Assembly: GCF_014126615.1 (NCBI RefSeq)
Contig: NZ_CP059896.1
Location: 1,250,501 to 1,314,500, forward strand
DNA: 64,000 nucleotides
Direction of reading: 5' to 3'
DNA from: Ciceribacter thiooxidans
GTDB taxonomy: Bacteria > Pseudomonadota > Alphaproteobacteria > Rhizobiales > Rhizobiaceae
In this document: one piece after another, positions 37,986 to 49,700 of the stretch
Layout of the letters: each line of letters begins with the position of its first letter
Numbering within the stretch: position 1 is the stretch's first letter
Program-made: the position numbers and the translations under genes
Notes under the pieces: model-generated
What the model was told of the DNA's origin: nothing
What the model saw: the letters and a program-made list of their open reading frames with translations, nothing else
The model's database searches: none

Positions 37986-38138
37986 TATCTGACCCTGACA
38001 AATCTATGGGATAAGATCGTCCAGCAAAAATGGCTTGTCCAGCGCATTTTTCATGCGCCGGAAGAGGTCTGATCGTGTGCCTTTCTTGTAACAGGAAGCA
38101 TGCGTCGCGACGGGGATATCGCCGCGACGCGCACGTCG

Positions 38139-40445
<2,307 letters not shown>

Positions 40446-40547
40446 CGTGCCCACTAACATATGTCTCTAAAGTCGAGACTCCTGAATACACGAAAAGTCC
40501 TCGGGGGAAGTATCTTCGGACGCTCTCCGGCACCTCTCCGTCGCTTC

Positions 40548-40724
40548 TCAGACGCCCGGCGTGAAAAGCGGCGGAAGCGAGGTGGCGTGCACGCCGTATT
40601 TCAAGGTGGTGCACTTGCCGTCGGCCGTCTGCTGGCAGGCGTCGGCCTTGTCGATCGAGCCGGTAGTCTGTGAGCAACCGGCGAGGGCCGCGGCGACGAG
40701 CGTGGCGAGGACGATCTTTTTCAT
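40548..40724 (-). CDS. Small lipoprotein, 58 residues
   Basis: Short gene found by reading the minus strand directly: ATG at 40724 with AGGAG eight bases upstream, stop TGA at 40548-40550. The N-terminus is MKKIVLATLVAAALAGC, a type II signal peptide with lipobox LAGC (lipidated Cys at residue 17). The mature part is about 42 residues, with two more Cys (DACQQTADGKCTTL), ending in GV. It would be anchored in the envelope. Divergent from the TetR gene, with a perfect palindrome between them, so it may be the TetR target. No family recognised. Confidence 0.8.
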   Translation of the reverse strand: MKKIVLATLVAAALAGCSQTTGSIDKADACQQTADGKCTTLKYGVHATSLPPLFTPGV

Positions 40725-40792
40725 GTTCTTGGCTCCTGAGGGCGGTCATCGCGGGGATCCGCGCGCCGTTGAATGAACTTACAAGTCTTATA

Positions 40793-40810
40793 TTGAACAT
40801 GAGTGTTCAA
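40793..40810. promoter_or_regulatory. 18-bp inverted repeat, probable TetR operator
   Basis: ttgaaca-tgag-tgttcaa: perfect 7-bp arms with a 4-bp centre, in the 184-bp gap between the divergent lipoprotein and TetR genes. Size and symmetry suit a TetR dimer. Confidence 0.6.
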
Positions 40811-40908
40811 ATTTCAACGGCAATGCGGTAGAAAGATCGAGATGAATTGACGCAGCCGGAATTCCTGCAATTTTACGGGAGCCGGAGTGCGTCGAAAGGA
40901 AATGCGCC

Positions 40909-41505
40909 TTGAGTATCAGAACCCGGATCCGCGACGCGGCGATCTGTCTCTTTGCCAGGAAGGGTGGTGATCGGGTCACCATCAGCGAGCTGGCGGACGA
41001 GGCCGGTGTCGCGCGCGGCACGGTCTACAACACGATCCCCGATCCCGGTGCCCTCTTCGAGGACATCGCCGGTGACCTCGCGCGGGAGATGCAGGAACGG
41101 GTGGTGGCGAGCATGGCCGGGCTCACCGATCCCGCCTTGCGATTGTCCTGCGGGGTTCGGCTTTTCATTCGCCGCGCCCATGAGGAACCGCACTGGGGCC
41201 GGTTCCTCGTCCGTTTCAGTCTCACCAACAGGGCGCTGCAGGGATTGCTCACCAGTTCCTCGACAGAGGACATCCTCAAGGGCGTGGAGCAGGGCCGCTA
41301 CATCGTACCGCGGGAACAGGTCACCTCGGTGGTGGCAATGATCGGTGGTACGACGCTTGCGGCCATGCTTCTCGTCCAGGAGGGACACAGGGCCTGGCGG
41401 GAGGCCGGCAGTGAGGCTGCCGAGTTGCTGCTGGTGGCGCTCGGGGTGGACCGCCAGGAGGCGAGGGCCGTTGCAACGCAGAAGCTGCCGCCGCTTTCCG
41501 ACTGA
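40909..41505 (+). CDS. TetR-family transcriptional regulator
   Basis: 198 residues from a TTG start at 40909 (AAAGGA nine bases upstream). N-terminal helix-turn-helix: IRDAAICLFARKGGDRVTISELADEAGVARGTVYNTIPDPGALFEDIA, a standard TetR pattern. The C-terminal ligand/dimer domain is helical and unassigned. Likely autoregulated through the inverted repeat upstream and controlling the divergent small lipoprotein. The ligand is unknown. Confidence 0.9.
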   Translation: MSIRTRIRDAAICLFARKGGDRVTISELADEAGVARGTVYNTIPDPGALFEDIAGDLAREMQERVVASMAGLTDPALRLSCGVRLFIRRAHEEPHWGRFLVRFSLTNRALQGLLTSSSTEDILKGVEQGRYIVPREQVTSVVAMIGGTTLAAMLLVQEGHRAWREAGSEAAELLLVALGVDRQEARAVATQKLPPLSD

Positions 41506-41593
41506 ATGATCCGTGGTCGCGGCGATCCCCGCGCATGTCATCAAGCTGAAACAAGACTCTGGTTTTAGAGGCTGAGAACGCCAATACCAGAGG

Positions 41594-42475
41594 ATGACCC
41601 TCGTGAGTGCACACGCGGATACCCGCCACTTCAGGACGCTCTTCATTTCGGACGTGCATCTCGGTTCGAAGGCCGCGAAGGCGGATTTCCTGATCGACTT
41701 CCTGCGCTATCACGAGGCCGAGACGATCGTACTCGTGGGCGATATCGTCGACGGATGGCGGCTGAAGCGCAGCTGGTACTGGCCGCAGGACTGCAATGAC
41801 GTGGTGCAGAAGCTGCTGCGCAAGGCCCGCAAGGGGACGCGGATCATCTACATCCCCGGCAACCACGACGAATTCCTGCGCGGCTTCCCCGGCAGCCATT
41901 TCGGCGGAATCGAGGTGGCGGAGCGCATCATCCACGAGGCGGCGGATGGCAAGAAATACCTGGTTCTCCATGGTGACGAGTTCGACGTCGTGGTGCGCAA
42001 CGCCCGTCTTCTCGCCTATCTCGGCGACTGGGCATACGACACGGCGATCGCGCTGAACGTTTTGCTGGCGGCCGTACGTCGCCGTCTCGGCATGCCTTAC
42101 TGGTCGTTTTCCGCCTGGGCGAAACTCCAGGTGAAGCAGGCGGTGAACTTCATCGGCGAATTCCAGAACGTCGTCGTCGAGGAGGCGCGCCGCAACGGAG
42201 TCGACGGCGTGATCTGCGGCCATATCCACCATGCTGTGATGGAAGAAATCGATGGCATCCGTTACATCAACACCGGAGACTGGGTGGAAAGCTGCACGGC
42301 GATTGCCGAGCATCACGATGGCCGTTTCGAACTCATTTCCTGGAATCAGCCGATCCAGTCACCGAAGGCCAAGGGAATAACCCAGGCGACGAGCCCGCTG
42401 ACGGTCCCGATCCGGGTGGCAAAGCCCGCCGAAACGGACGCCGAAGCGGCTCTGGTGCCCTCGACCGGCGCCTGA
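41594..42475 (+). CDS. LpxH-like metallophosphoesterase (UDP-2,3-diacylglucosamine hydrolase family)
   Basis: 293 residues. Binuclear-metal phosphoesterase motifs are all present: ISDVHLGS, LVGDIVDGW, PGNHDE, VLHGDEFD, CGHIHHA and the closing NTGDWVESCTA. This subfamily is annotated as UDP-2,3-diacylglucosamine diphosphatase, a lipid A step, but alphaproteobacteria usually use LpxI, so the substrate here is uncertain. The start could be ATG 41594 or GTG 41603; the GTG has GAGG at better spacing. No hydrophobic anchor is visible. Confidence 0.88.
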   Translation: MTLVSAHADTRHFRTLFISDVHLGSKAAKADFLIDFLRYHEAETIVLVGDIVDGWRLKRSWYWPQDCNDVVQKLLRKARKGTRIIYIPGNHDEFLRGFPGSHFGGIEVAERIIHEAADGKKYLVLHGDEFDVVVRNARLLAYLGDWAYDTAIALNVLLAAVRRRLGMPYWSFSAWAKLQVKQAVNFIGEFQNVVVEEARRNGVDGVICGHIHHAVMEEIDGIRYINTGDWVESCTAIAEHHDGRFELISWNQPIQSPKAKGITQATSPLTVPIRVAKPAETDAEAALVPSTGA

Positions 42476-42647
42476 CTGGCCTGAATATCCGACAAAGATG
42501 TGGTTTCGGGGCTACGCAGGCTGCCAAACTCCGCAACATGGATTCCAATGACGGCACGTACCGTTATACTGCCGGCTCATCTGGTGTAAGCCCGTTGCAG
42601 TTGCGAATCGTCGCGCGAGAAACTCAGCCTGTGAGAAACCTCTGATC

Positions 42648-43790
42648 TTGAAGGATCATTCAGGAACCGCTGCAATCGAAGAAGGCAGCCTGCCGGACGG
42701 CGGGCGGCGGCTGATGCTGTCTGGCACCTGGCGCAACAATACGATCGCCGATGTGTTGCCAAGCATCGAGCGCCTGGGCTCCGACGGAGGTGCGCCGGTC
42801 GAACTCGATCTCTCGGGCATCGACGGGATGGACACCGCGGGCGCCTGGCTCGTCCGGCGCATCGTCACCGGTCGCGAGGCCAGCGGCAGCACGGTCAGTC
42901 TGACGGGTGGCACGGCCGGCATGCAGGAGCTCATCCGGGCGCTGCCCGAGACGGTCGAAGCCCCGCATCACGACGACAAGAAGGAAGCGCTGTTCATCCG
43001 GGTCTTCGGGCCTGTCGGTGTTATGATGGCGCATCTCTGGCAGGATACCGTGGCGATGATGTACGTCCTCGGCTCGGCGGTGCGTGGCGCACAGATGAAG
43101 CTCGGCCGCGGCTCGGGCGTGTCGCCGGCTTCCGTGGTCAACCAGCTCGACCACATGGGGGTACGGGCCGTTCCGATCATCGTGTTGATGTCCTTTCTGA
43201 TCGGCGCCATCATCGCCCAGCAGGGGGCGTTTCAGCTGCGCTATTTCGGGGCCGAGATTTTCGTGGTCGACCTTGTCGGTATTCTGCAGCTGCGCGAGAT
43301 CGGCGTGCTCTTGACGGCGATCATGATCGCCGGCCGTTCGGGAAGTGCAATCACCGCCGAAATCGGCTCGATGAAGATGCGGGAAGAGATAGACGCACTG
43401 AAGGTCATCGGTCTCAATCCGGTGGGCGTCCTCGTCTTTCCGCGGCTGGTCGCGCTGGTTGTCGCGCTGCCGCTTCTGACCGTCGTCGCCAATTTTGCGG
43501 CGCTCTATGGCGCGGCTCTCGTCGCCTGGGGCTATTCCGGAATCACCTTCGACGTGTTCACGACCCGGCTCAACGAGGCGATCGATTATTCGACTCTCGC
43601 CTCCGGCATGATCAAGGCGCCGTTCATGGCGCTGATCATCGGCATCGTCTCGGCGGTCGAGGGCATGAAAGTCGGCGGCAGCGCCGAGTCGCTCGGTCGC
43701 CACGTCACGACATCCGTCGTGAAGTCGATCTTCGTCGTCATCCTCGTGGACGGGCTCTTCGCCATGTTCTACGCCGCAATCGACTTCTGA
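42648..43790 (+). CDS. mlaE: MlaE-family lipid ABC transporter permease with N-terminal STAS-like domain
   Basis: 380 residues. Residues about 1-105 are a STAS-like domain (ELDLSGIDGMDTAGAWLVRR), equivalent to a fused MlaB. Residues about 130-380 form the MlaE permease with five or six helices and the signature LREIGVLLTAIMIAGRSGSAITAEIGSMKMREEIDALKVIGLNP. It is the first gene of a four-gene lipid transport operon. The TTG start at 42648 is the earliest that fits, but no clear ribosome site is visible. By family knowledge it moves phospholipids between the two membranes. Confidence 0.9.
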   Translation: MKDHSGTAAIEEGSLPDGGRRLMLSGTWRNNTIADVLPSIERLGSDGGAPVELDLSGIDGMDTAGAWLVRRIVTGREASGSTVSLTGGTAGMQELIRALPETVEAPHHDDKKEALFIRVFGPVGVMMAHLWQDTVAMMYVLGSAVRGAQMKLGRGSGVSPASVVNQLDHMGVRAVPIIVLMSFLIGAIIAQQGAFQLRYFGAEIFVVDLVGILQLREIGVLLTAIMIAGRSGSAITAEIGSMKMREEIDALKVIGLNPVGVLVFPRLVALVVALPLLTVVANFAALYGAALVAWGYSGITFDVFTTRLNEAIDYSTLASGMIKAPFMALIIGIVSAVEGMKVGGSAESLGRHVTTSVVKSIFVVILVDGLFAMFYAAIDF

Positions 43791-43800
43791 CGGGGGCACG

Positions 43801-44622
43801 ATGAACGAAGCCTCCGCAGCACCGGCAACGCAGGAGAGGGAAACGGTCCTGTCGGTCCGCGGCCTTACCGTCGGCTTCGGCGACAACATCGTCCTCGACA
43901 ATCTCGATCTCGACGTCTATCGCGGCGAAATCCTCGGATTTGTCGGGGCCTCCGGCGTGGGCAAGTCGGTTCTTATGCGCACCGTGCTGCGGCTGCTGCC
44001 GCGGCGCGCCGGCAGCATCCGCATTCTCGGCGCCGACTACGACAGGGTCAGCGAAACGGAACGGATGAACCTCGACACCCGTCTCGGCGTGCTCTTCCAG
44101 CACGGCGCGCTGTTCTCGGCGCTCACCGTCAAGGAGAACATCCAGCTTCCGATGCGCGAATATCTCGACCTGCCGCAGTGGCTGATGGACGAGCTCGCCT
44201 ATCTCAAGATCAGTCTGGTCGGCCTCGATCGCGATGCCGCCGACAAGTATCCCTCCGAGCTTTCCGGCGGGATGACCAAGCGCGCGGCACTGGCCCGCGC
44301 CCTGGCGCTCGATCCCGACCTCGTCTTCCTCGACGAGCCGACCTCCGGCCTCGACCCGATCGGGGCGGCGGAGTTCGATGAACTGATCGCCCAGCTTCGC
44401 GATACGCTGGGGCTCACCGTCTACATGGTGACGCACGACCTCGACAGTCTGTTTTCTGTGTGCGACCGCATCGCGGTGCTCGGGCAGAAGCGGGTCTTGG
44501 TCGAGGGAACGTTAGACGATATGCTCGCCTGCGACGACGAATGGGTGAAAACCTATTTCAGGGGCAAGCGGGCTCGATCCATCCCACGGCCGGGACATTC
44601 CGGCGACAATCCGGTGAAGTGA
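43801..44622 (+). CDS. mlaF: MlaF-like lipid ABC transporter ATP-binding protein
   Basis: 273-residue ATPase. Walker A GASGVGKS, Q-loop FQHGALFSALTVKENIQLP, signature LSGGMTKRAALARALALDP, Walker B LVFLDEPTSGLDP, and the H-loop His in MVTHDLDSLFSV. The Gly-rich LSGGM and the FQHGALF segment are typical of MlaF. ATG 43801 has GGGGG upstream and follows the permease by 10 bp. It powers the MlaE-D complex at the inner membrane. Confidence 0.95.
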   Translation: MNEASAAPATQERETVLSVRGLTVGFGDNIVLDNLDLDVYRGEILGFVGASGVGKSVLMRTVLRLLPRRAGSIRILGADYDRVSETERMNLDTRLGVLFQHGALFSALTVKENIQLPMREYLDLPQWLMDELAYLKISLVGLDRDAADKYPSELSGGMTKRAALARALALDPDLVFLDEPTSGLDPIGAAEFDELIAQLRDTLGLTVYMVTHDLDSLFSVCDRIAVLGQKRVLVEGTLDDMLACDDEWVKTYFRGKRARSIPRPGHSGDNPVK

Positions 44623-44631
44623 CAGGTCTCC

Positions 44632-46001
44632 ATGGAAACCAGAGCCAATTACGCAATCGTCGGTTTTTTCACGGTTTTCGTCATCGCCGCCGCATTCGGA
44701 TTCGTCTACTGGATGGCCGAATACGGCAGGGGTGGTCCGGTTGCCGCGCTGACGATCAAGATACCGGGGTCCGCCAATGGTCTGAGCATCGGCTCGCCGG
44801 TGCGCTTCAACGGCATTGCTGTCGGCACGGTGCGCAGCCTTGTGATCGACCAGGACGACCCGAAGTTCTCGATCGCCAACACCGAGGTCCAGGCGGACGC
44901 GCCGGTGACGCAATCGACCAAGGCCGTTCTCGAAATCCAGGGCCTCACGGGAGCGGCCTATATCGAGCTCTCGGGACCGAAGCGGGCGGCGAGAACATCC
45001 TGCAGCGGGAGCTTTCGACCGGCGAACCGGCGGTGCTGGTGGCGGAGCAGTCGAGCGTGACCAACCTGCTCTCGACGGCGGACAAGATCCTGAAGCGCGC
45101 CGACGACGCGATCGGACAGTTCCAGGGCTTCGTCAACGATGCTCGCGGGCCTCTCACCAACACGATCAAGAATGCCGAGACCTTCTCCAAGTCGCTCGCC
45201 GACAATGCGGACGGCATCGACAAGTTCCTGAAGAGCGTGAGCGCCCTCTCGGATTCGGTATCGGGTCTCTCCGGACGGCTCGATTCCACACTCGCGGCCG
45301 CGGAGGACCTGTTCCGGGCACTGAATTCGGAAAAGATCGACAGGATTCTCGCCAATACGGAGAAGTTCACCGGCAGCCTCGCCGAGACGGCCGACAAGGT
45401 CGGGCCGGCGATCGACAGCTTCAAGGAGACCGCCGAGACCTTCCAGAAGTTCGGGGTCTCCGCCGAGGAGACGCTCGCCCACGTGCGCGAGCTCGTCGAG
45501 GCCGTCGACAGGCAGAAGGTTTCCAAGGTGGTGGACGACGTATCCGTCGCCTCAGCGGATGCACGTGCCGCCGTCGCCAACTTCCAACAGTTCAGCGAAA
45601 AGATCACCGCCCGCCAGCCGGACATCGACCAGGCGATCACCGATTTCACGCAGCTCGGAAACAAGCTCAACAACGCCTCTGACCAGCTCGACGGCATTCT
45701 GAAGAAGGTCGACGCCTTCCTCGGCTCGGGCGAGGCGGACTCGCTGAGCGTCGAGGCGCGCAAGACGCTGGTTTCCATCCGCAACGCGGCGGACAACCTG
45801 AACACCCGGATCGGGCCGATTGCGGACAATTTCGCGCGCTTCTCGAACACCGGGCTTCGCGATATCCAGGCGCTCGTCGACGATACGCGCCAGACCGTTC
45901 GCGGGCTCGACGACGCAATCAACAACTTCGACAAGAACCCGCAGAGGTTGCTTTTCGGCGGGGAAACGGTCAAGCAATACGACGGGCGGACTCGGCGCTG
46001 A
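44632..46001 (+). pseudogene. mlaD: MlaD/MCE-domain protein interrupted by a one-base frameshift
   Basis: Two reading frames join near 44973-44975 to give one MCE protein of about 456 residues. Frame A starts at ATG 44632: a membrane anchor (residues about 8-28) and the MCE domain (ALTIKIPGSANGLSIGSPVRFNGIAVGTV, then LEIQGLTGAAYIELSG), but it runs out of frame and stops at 45060. Frame B resumes as GTEAGGENILQREL and continues through a long helical/coiled-coil tail to a stop at 46001. Adding one G in the tcggga run restores the frame. Frame B has no good start of its own. Either a real mutation or a lost base in the sequence. The periplasmic MCE ring would carry lipids between membranes. Confidence 0.88.
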
Positions 46002-46032
46002 CGGTCCGGAGGCCGGAAGGGACAAGGTGGGC

Positions 46033-46653
46033 ATGGGAGAATCGGAATTCGATTTGCGCAGACGGCGCCTCCTGTGGGGCGTGGCGCTTCTGCCTCTGAT
46101 GGGGGCGGGGCTCGCCGGCTGTGGAACGGCGCCGGCGAAAAACGACACGTTCGATCTCACGGTGGCGGCCAACGTCGAGACGAAGGCGCAGGCGAAGAAG
46201 CGCCAGATCCTGATTGCCGATCCTTCCGCCCTGAAGGCTCTGGACAGCGAACAGATCATGGTCCGGGTCTCGCCTTCCGAGATCCAGTATCTCGCCAAAT
46301 CGCAGTGGAGCGACAGGCTGCCGCGCATGGTTCAGTCGAAACTCGTCGAGGCCTTCGAGAATACCGGCCGGATCGGCGGCGTCGGCAAGCCGGGGCAGGG
46401 GCTCGCGATCGACTATCAGCTCGTCAGCGATATCCGCGCCTTCGAGATCGACACGACCGGCAGCGACCGCGCGGTGGTCGAGATTTCCCTGAAGCTGGTT
46501 GATGATCGCAACGGCACGGTCAGGGCGCAGAGGGTGTTTTCCGCCAGTGCTCCTGCTGTGGGGGCGTCGAGTACGTCCTATGTCCGCGCGCTCGACCGCG
46601 CCTTTGCCGTCGTCACCGGCGAGATGGTCACCTGGACGCTGACGCTGCTCTGA
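46033..46653 (+). CDS. ABC-type transport auxiliary lipoprotein (DUF330/PqiC-like)
   Basis: 206 residues. N-terminus with twin-Arg-like basic run (LRRRRLLWGV), hydrophobic stretch and lipobox GLAGC, so probably an outer-membrane lipoprotein. The body matches the ABC-transporter auxiliary fold: IMVRVSPSEIQYLAKSQWSDRLPRMVQSKLVEAFENTGR, then a late beta-hairpin and helix (YVRALDRAFAVVTGEMV). It completes mlaE-mlaF-mlaD-lipoprotein, as in PqiABC/Mla-like systems, and is followed by a strong terminator. Confidence 0.9.
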   Translation: MGESEFDLRRRRLLWGVALLPLMGAGLAGCGTAPAKNDTFDLTVAANVETKAQAKKRQILIADPSALKALDSEQIMVRVSPSEIQYLAKSQWSDRLPRMVQSKLVEAFENTGRIGGVGKPGQGLAIDYQLVSDIRAFEIDTTGSDRAVVEISLKLVDDRNGTVRAQRVFSASAPAVGASSTSYVRALDRAFAVVTGEMVTWTLTLL

Positions 46654-46678
46654 TCCTTGCGTTCTGTCTCAACGAAAA

Positions 46679-46718
46679 AGCCCCGGAACGGCAATCACCG
46701 TTCCGGGGCTCTTCTTTT
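46679..46718. terminator. Rho-independent terminator after the Mla operon
   Basis: 13-bp GC stem (agccccggaacgg / ccgttccggggct), 6-nt loop, then cttcttttg; A-rich upstream, so it can also work for the convergent 1872-residue gene that stops at 46737. Confidence 0.92.
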
Positions 46719-46736
46719 GTCGCGTCCTCGTGCCGC

Positions 46737-49700
46737 TCAGCCGAAACGGCCGGCGGCGTGGGCGAGCATCGTGTAGACCTTGCCGGTATCCGAGGTCAGG
46801 TAGGATTGCGTCACCGTCTTGTCGCGATCGGTGCGGGCGACGTCTGCGAGCAGCTTCTCGAAATCGGCGATGTAGCGGTCGACGGCGACGCGGAATTCCG
46901 GCTCGCGGTCGTACTTGCGCTTGATCTCGTCGAAGGTCTGCTGCCCCTTCAGCGTATAGAGCCGACGGGTGAAGACGTCGCGCTCGCCGCGCTGGTAGCG
47001 CCGCCACAGTTCCACCGAGGCGTCGTGGTCGATCGCACGAGCGATGTCGACCGAAAGCGAGTTCAGCGATTCCACCATGTGGCGCGGATTGCGGCTATCG
47101 GCGGCCCGCGGGGCAGGCTCGGTCGCCTTGGGCTGGGCGGAACGGGCCTGCGCAGCGTTCGGCTCCTGTTCGTCGCGCGAGGCGCCACGAAGCAGGTCGC
47201 TGATCCAGCCGCCAGTCTCTTGTCGTGCCGGCGTCGTCGACACGGCGGCCTTCTGCTCGAGCCCGAAGCTGCCACGAAGGGCCGGGGTCTCGACCGGCCG
47301 GGCCGGTACCGGCTGCGGGCCGGGAACCACGGCGGGAGCCGGAGCGACGGCCTTCCGCGGCGGTTCGGCAGGACGGGTCTCAACCGGCTTGCGGGCGACG
47401 GGTTCGGCGATCTCCAACTGTTGCGTGGAGCGACCGACGAGCTGCGAAATATCCTGCAGCGCCTTGATCTGTTCGGCGACCGCGCGGCGCATCGCAGCCG
47501 CGCTTTCCTTGGCTTCTTCCGGAAGATCGAAGGCACCGCGCTTCAGCTCGCCGCGGGTCGCATCGAGTTCCTTGCGGATCTCCTGGGCCGAACGACGGAT
47601 CTCGTCGGTGGCGCCGGAGAAGCGGCCAACCGCATCCTCGACCGCCTCGCGCATGACTTCCCGCAGGTGGTTGGCGGCGCCGTCGGACTTGCGGCCGGCT
47701 TCGCCGAGCAACCGCTCGACATCTCCGAGCGAGGCGGAGAGGCCGCCGCGCAGGCGATCGGCAAGCGCGCCGGAGCGCTGCTCGGCCTCCGACAGCGTCT
47801 TCTCGATCGACCTGTTGGCCTCCTCGCCGGCCGAAAGCAGCGCATCGCGCATGTTTGTGGCGGTCGACTGGGCCCGCTTTTCGGTGTCGGACAGGATCTT
47901 GCCGACGTCGACAAAGGAGGACTGGATGCTCTGACGCAGATTGCCTGCAACCTGGCCGGAGCGCTGTTCGGCGCGCTCGAAGGCGGACTCGACCATGGAG
48001 CCGAGGCCACGCATCGTCGTCTCGATCTCTTCCGAACGCTTGACCAGACCGACTGCGAGGTCGCGCAGCGACTGCTGGCGTTCCTCCAGTGTGCCGACGA
48101 GGTTCGACTGCGCCGCACCGAGAAGCTCGGAGGCCTGGCTCAGCACCTTGGAGTGCTCACCGAAGCGGCCAACGATCGAAGAGACCTGCGACAAGGTCTG
48201 GTCGGAGACGGAGGCGAGCTTTTCGAGCTTGCCTTCGAGAAGGCGGCCCGAGGTCTGCAGGAGGTCGGCGGCCTGCGCCGTCGTGTCCGCAAAACGTGCC
48301 GTCGTCTGGCCGAAGCGCTCGTCGGCGGCGGCGATGTTCGACGCTGCCTGCTCGACCATTTCCGTGAGACCGGAATTGCTCTCGGCAAGCCGCTCGATGA
48401 GCGTGCCGGCCTTTTCGGCAAGGCTTGCCTCGACGGCGCCGAGCGCCTGGGCGGCATGCTCTGCGCGATCGGTCAGGGCGTCGAGGACTGCACCGTTTTC
48501 GGCACGCAGCCGTTCGGCGCTTTCGCGCGCGGCCTCGGTGATCCGCTCGGCGGCGACGCGTCCCGTTTCGGCATAGCCGGCGATGACCGGCAGGGCCTTC
48601 TCGTCGATGATCCGTGACAGTTCGGCAGAACGGCCGGCCAGCATCGAATTCAGTTCGCGGGTCCGCTCGTCTAGAACGGTGCGGATTGCGTTCCCGCGTG
48701 CGTCCAGCGCCTTCTCGACCGAGTCCATGGTGGTCGCGAGCTCTTCGGTGTTGCCGGCGAGGGCTTCACGGATTGCGGCGGCGCGCGCTTCCAGCGTGCT
48801 GCCGGCATCGGCGAGCGTACCGGCGAGCGAAGCGATCCGCGTGTCGACGATCGCTTCGGCTTCCGCAATCTTGCCGGCGATCGCGTCGCCGGCCTCGGAG
48901 AAGGTGCGGGCGACCGACGCGGCCTGTCCTGCCAGACGGTTCTGGGTCTCTTCGATACGGCTTGCGAGGTCTTCCGAGCGTTCTTCGACCGCACGGCTGA
49001 ACTCGGCGCTGCGTGCCCCGATCCGGTCGGCGAAATCGGCGCCGGAGCGGTTCAGCAGTTCGACCGAACGCATGGCTTCCGTGTCGAGTGTCTGGGCAGC
49101 CTCGCCGACGGCGCTGCGGAGGGCGGCGGCAAGGCCGGCCGCCTTGCCCTCGATCGTCCTGTTGACGGCATCGAGGCCGATATTCAGCGCGCGGTCCATG
49201 GTCGACAGGCGGTCGTCGATGATGGCGGTGCGGCTATCGAAGGATTCGGCCACGCGGCTGGTGCCTTCCTCCAGAACGCGCGACACGCGTTCGGCGGCCT
49301 GCGAGCCGACCCGCTCCATGTCGCCGATCTTTTCGGAGAGGCGTGCAGCGAATTTCTCGCCGGCGTCGCCGACGCGGCTGTCGACACCGTCGAGGCCGTC
49401 GCGGATGCGGTCCTCGAGCGTGCCGAGGCTGGTCTCGATCTTGCTGCTCGTCTCGTCGAGACGGGTTGTCATGCCACCGACCGAGCGTTCGACGCGGTCG
49501 GAGAAGTCGGCGGCCGTCCTGGTGATCTCGCCGGCCGCTTCGCTGAACTGGCCCGCGATTGATCCTGCCGTCCCGCGGAGCCGCTCTTCGAGCGCCTTGC
49601 CGCTTTCATCGATGGTGCGGCGCAGGGAGGCTTCCTGCTCCTCCAGCGACATTTCGAGCATGCCGGTGCTGGCTGCAATGGAGGCGCCGAAGGAGGTGCC

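Noticed and set aside
38102..38130. Hairpin gcgtcgcg...cgcgacgc downstream of malic enzyme
   Set aside because: Stem is good, but the 13-nt loop and lack of T tract do not support a terminator.
37986..38138. PHO box upstream of sinR, expected from Sinorhizobium literature
   Set aside because: Only a single ttgtcag heptamer, with no second unit at 11-bp spacing.
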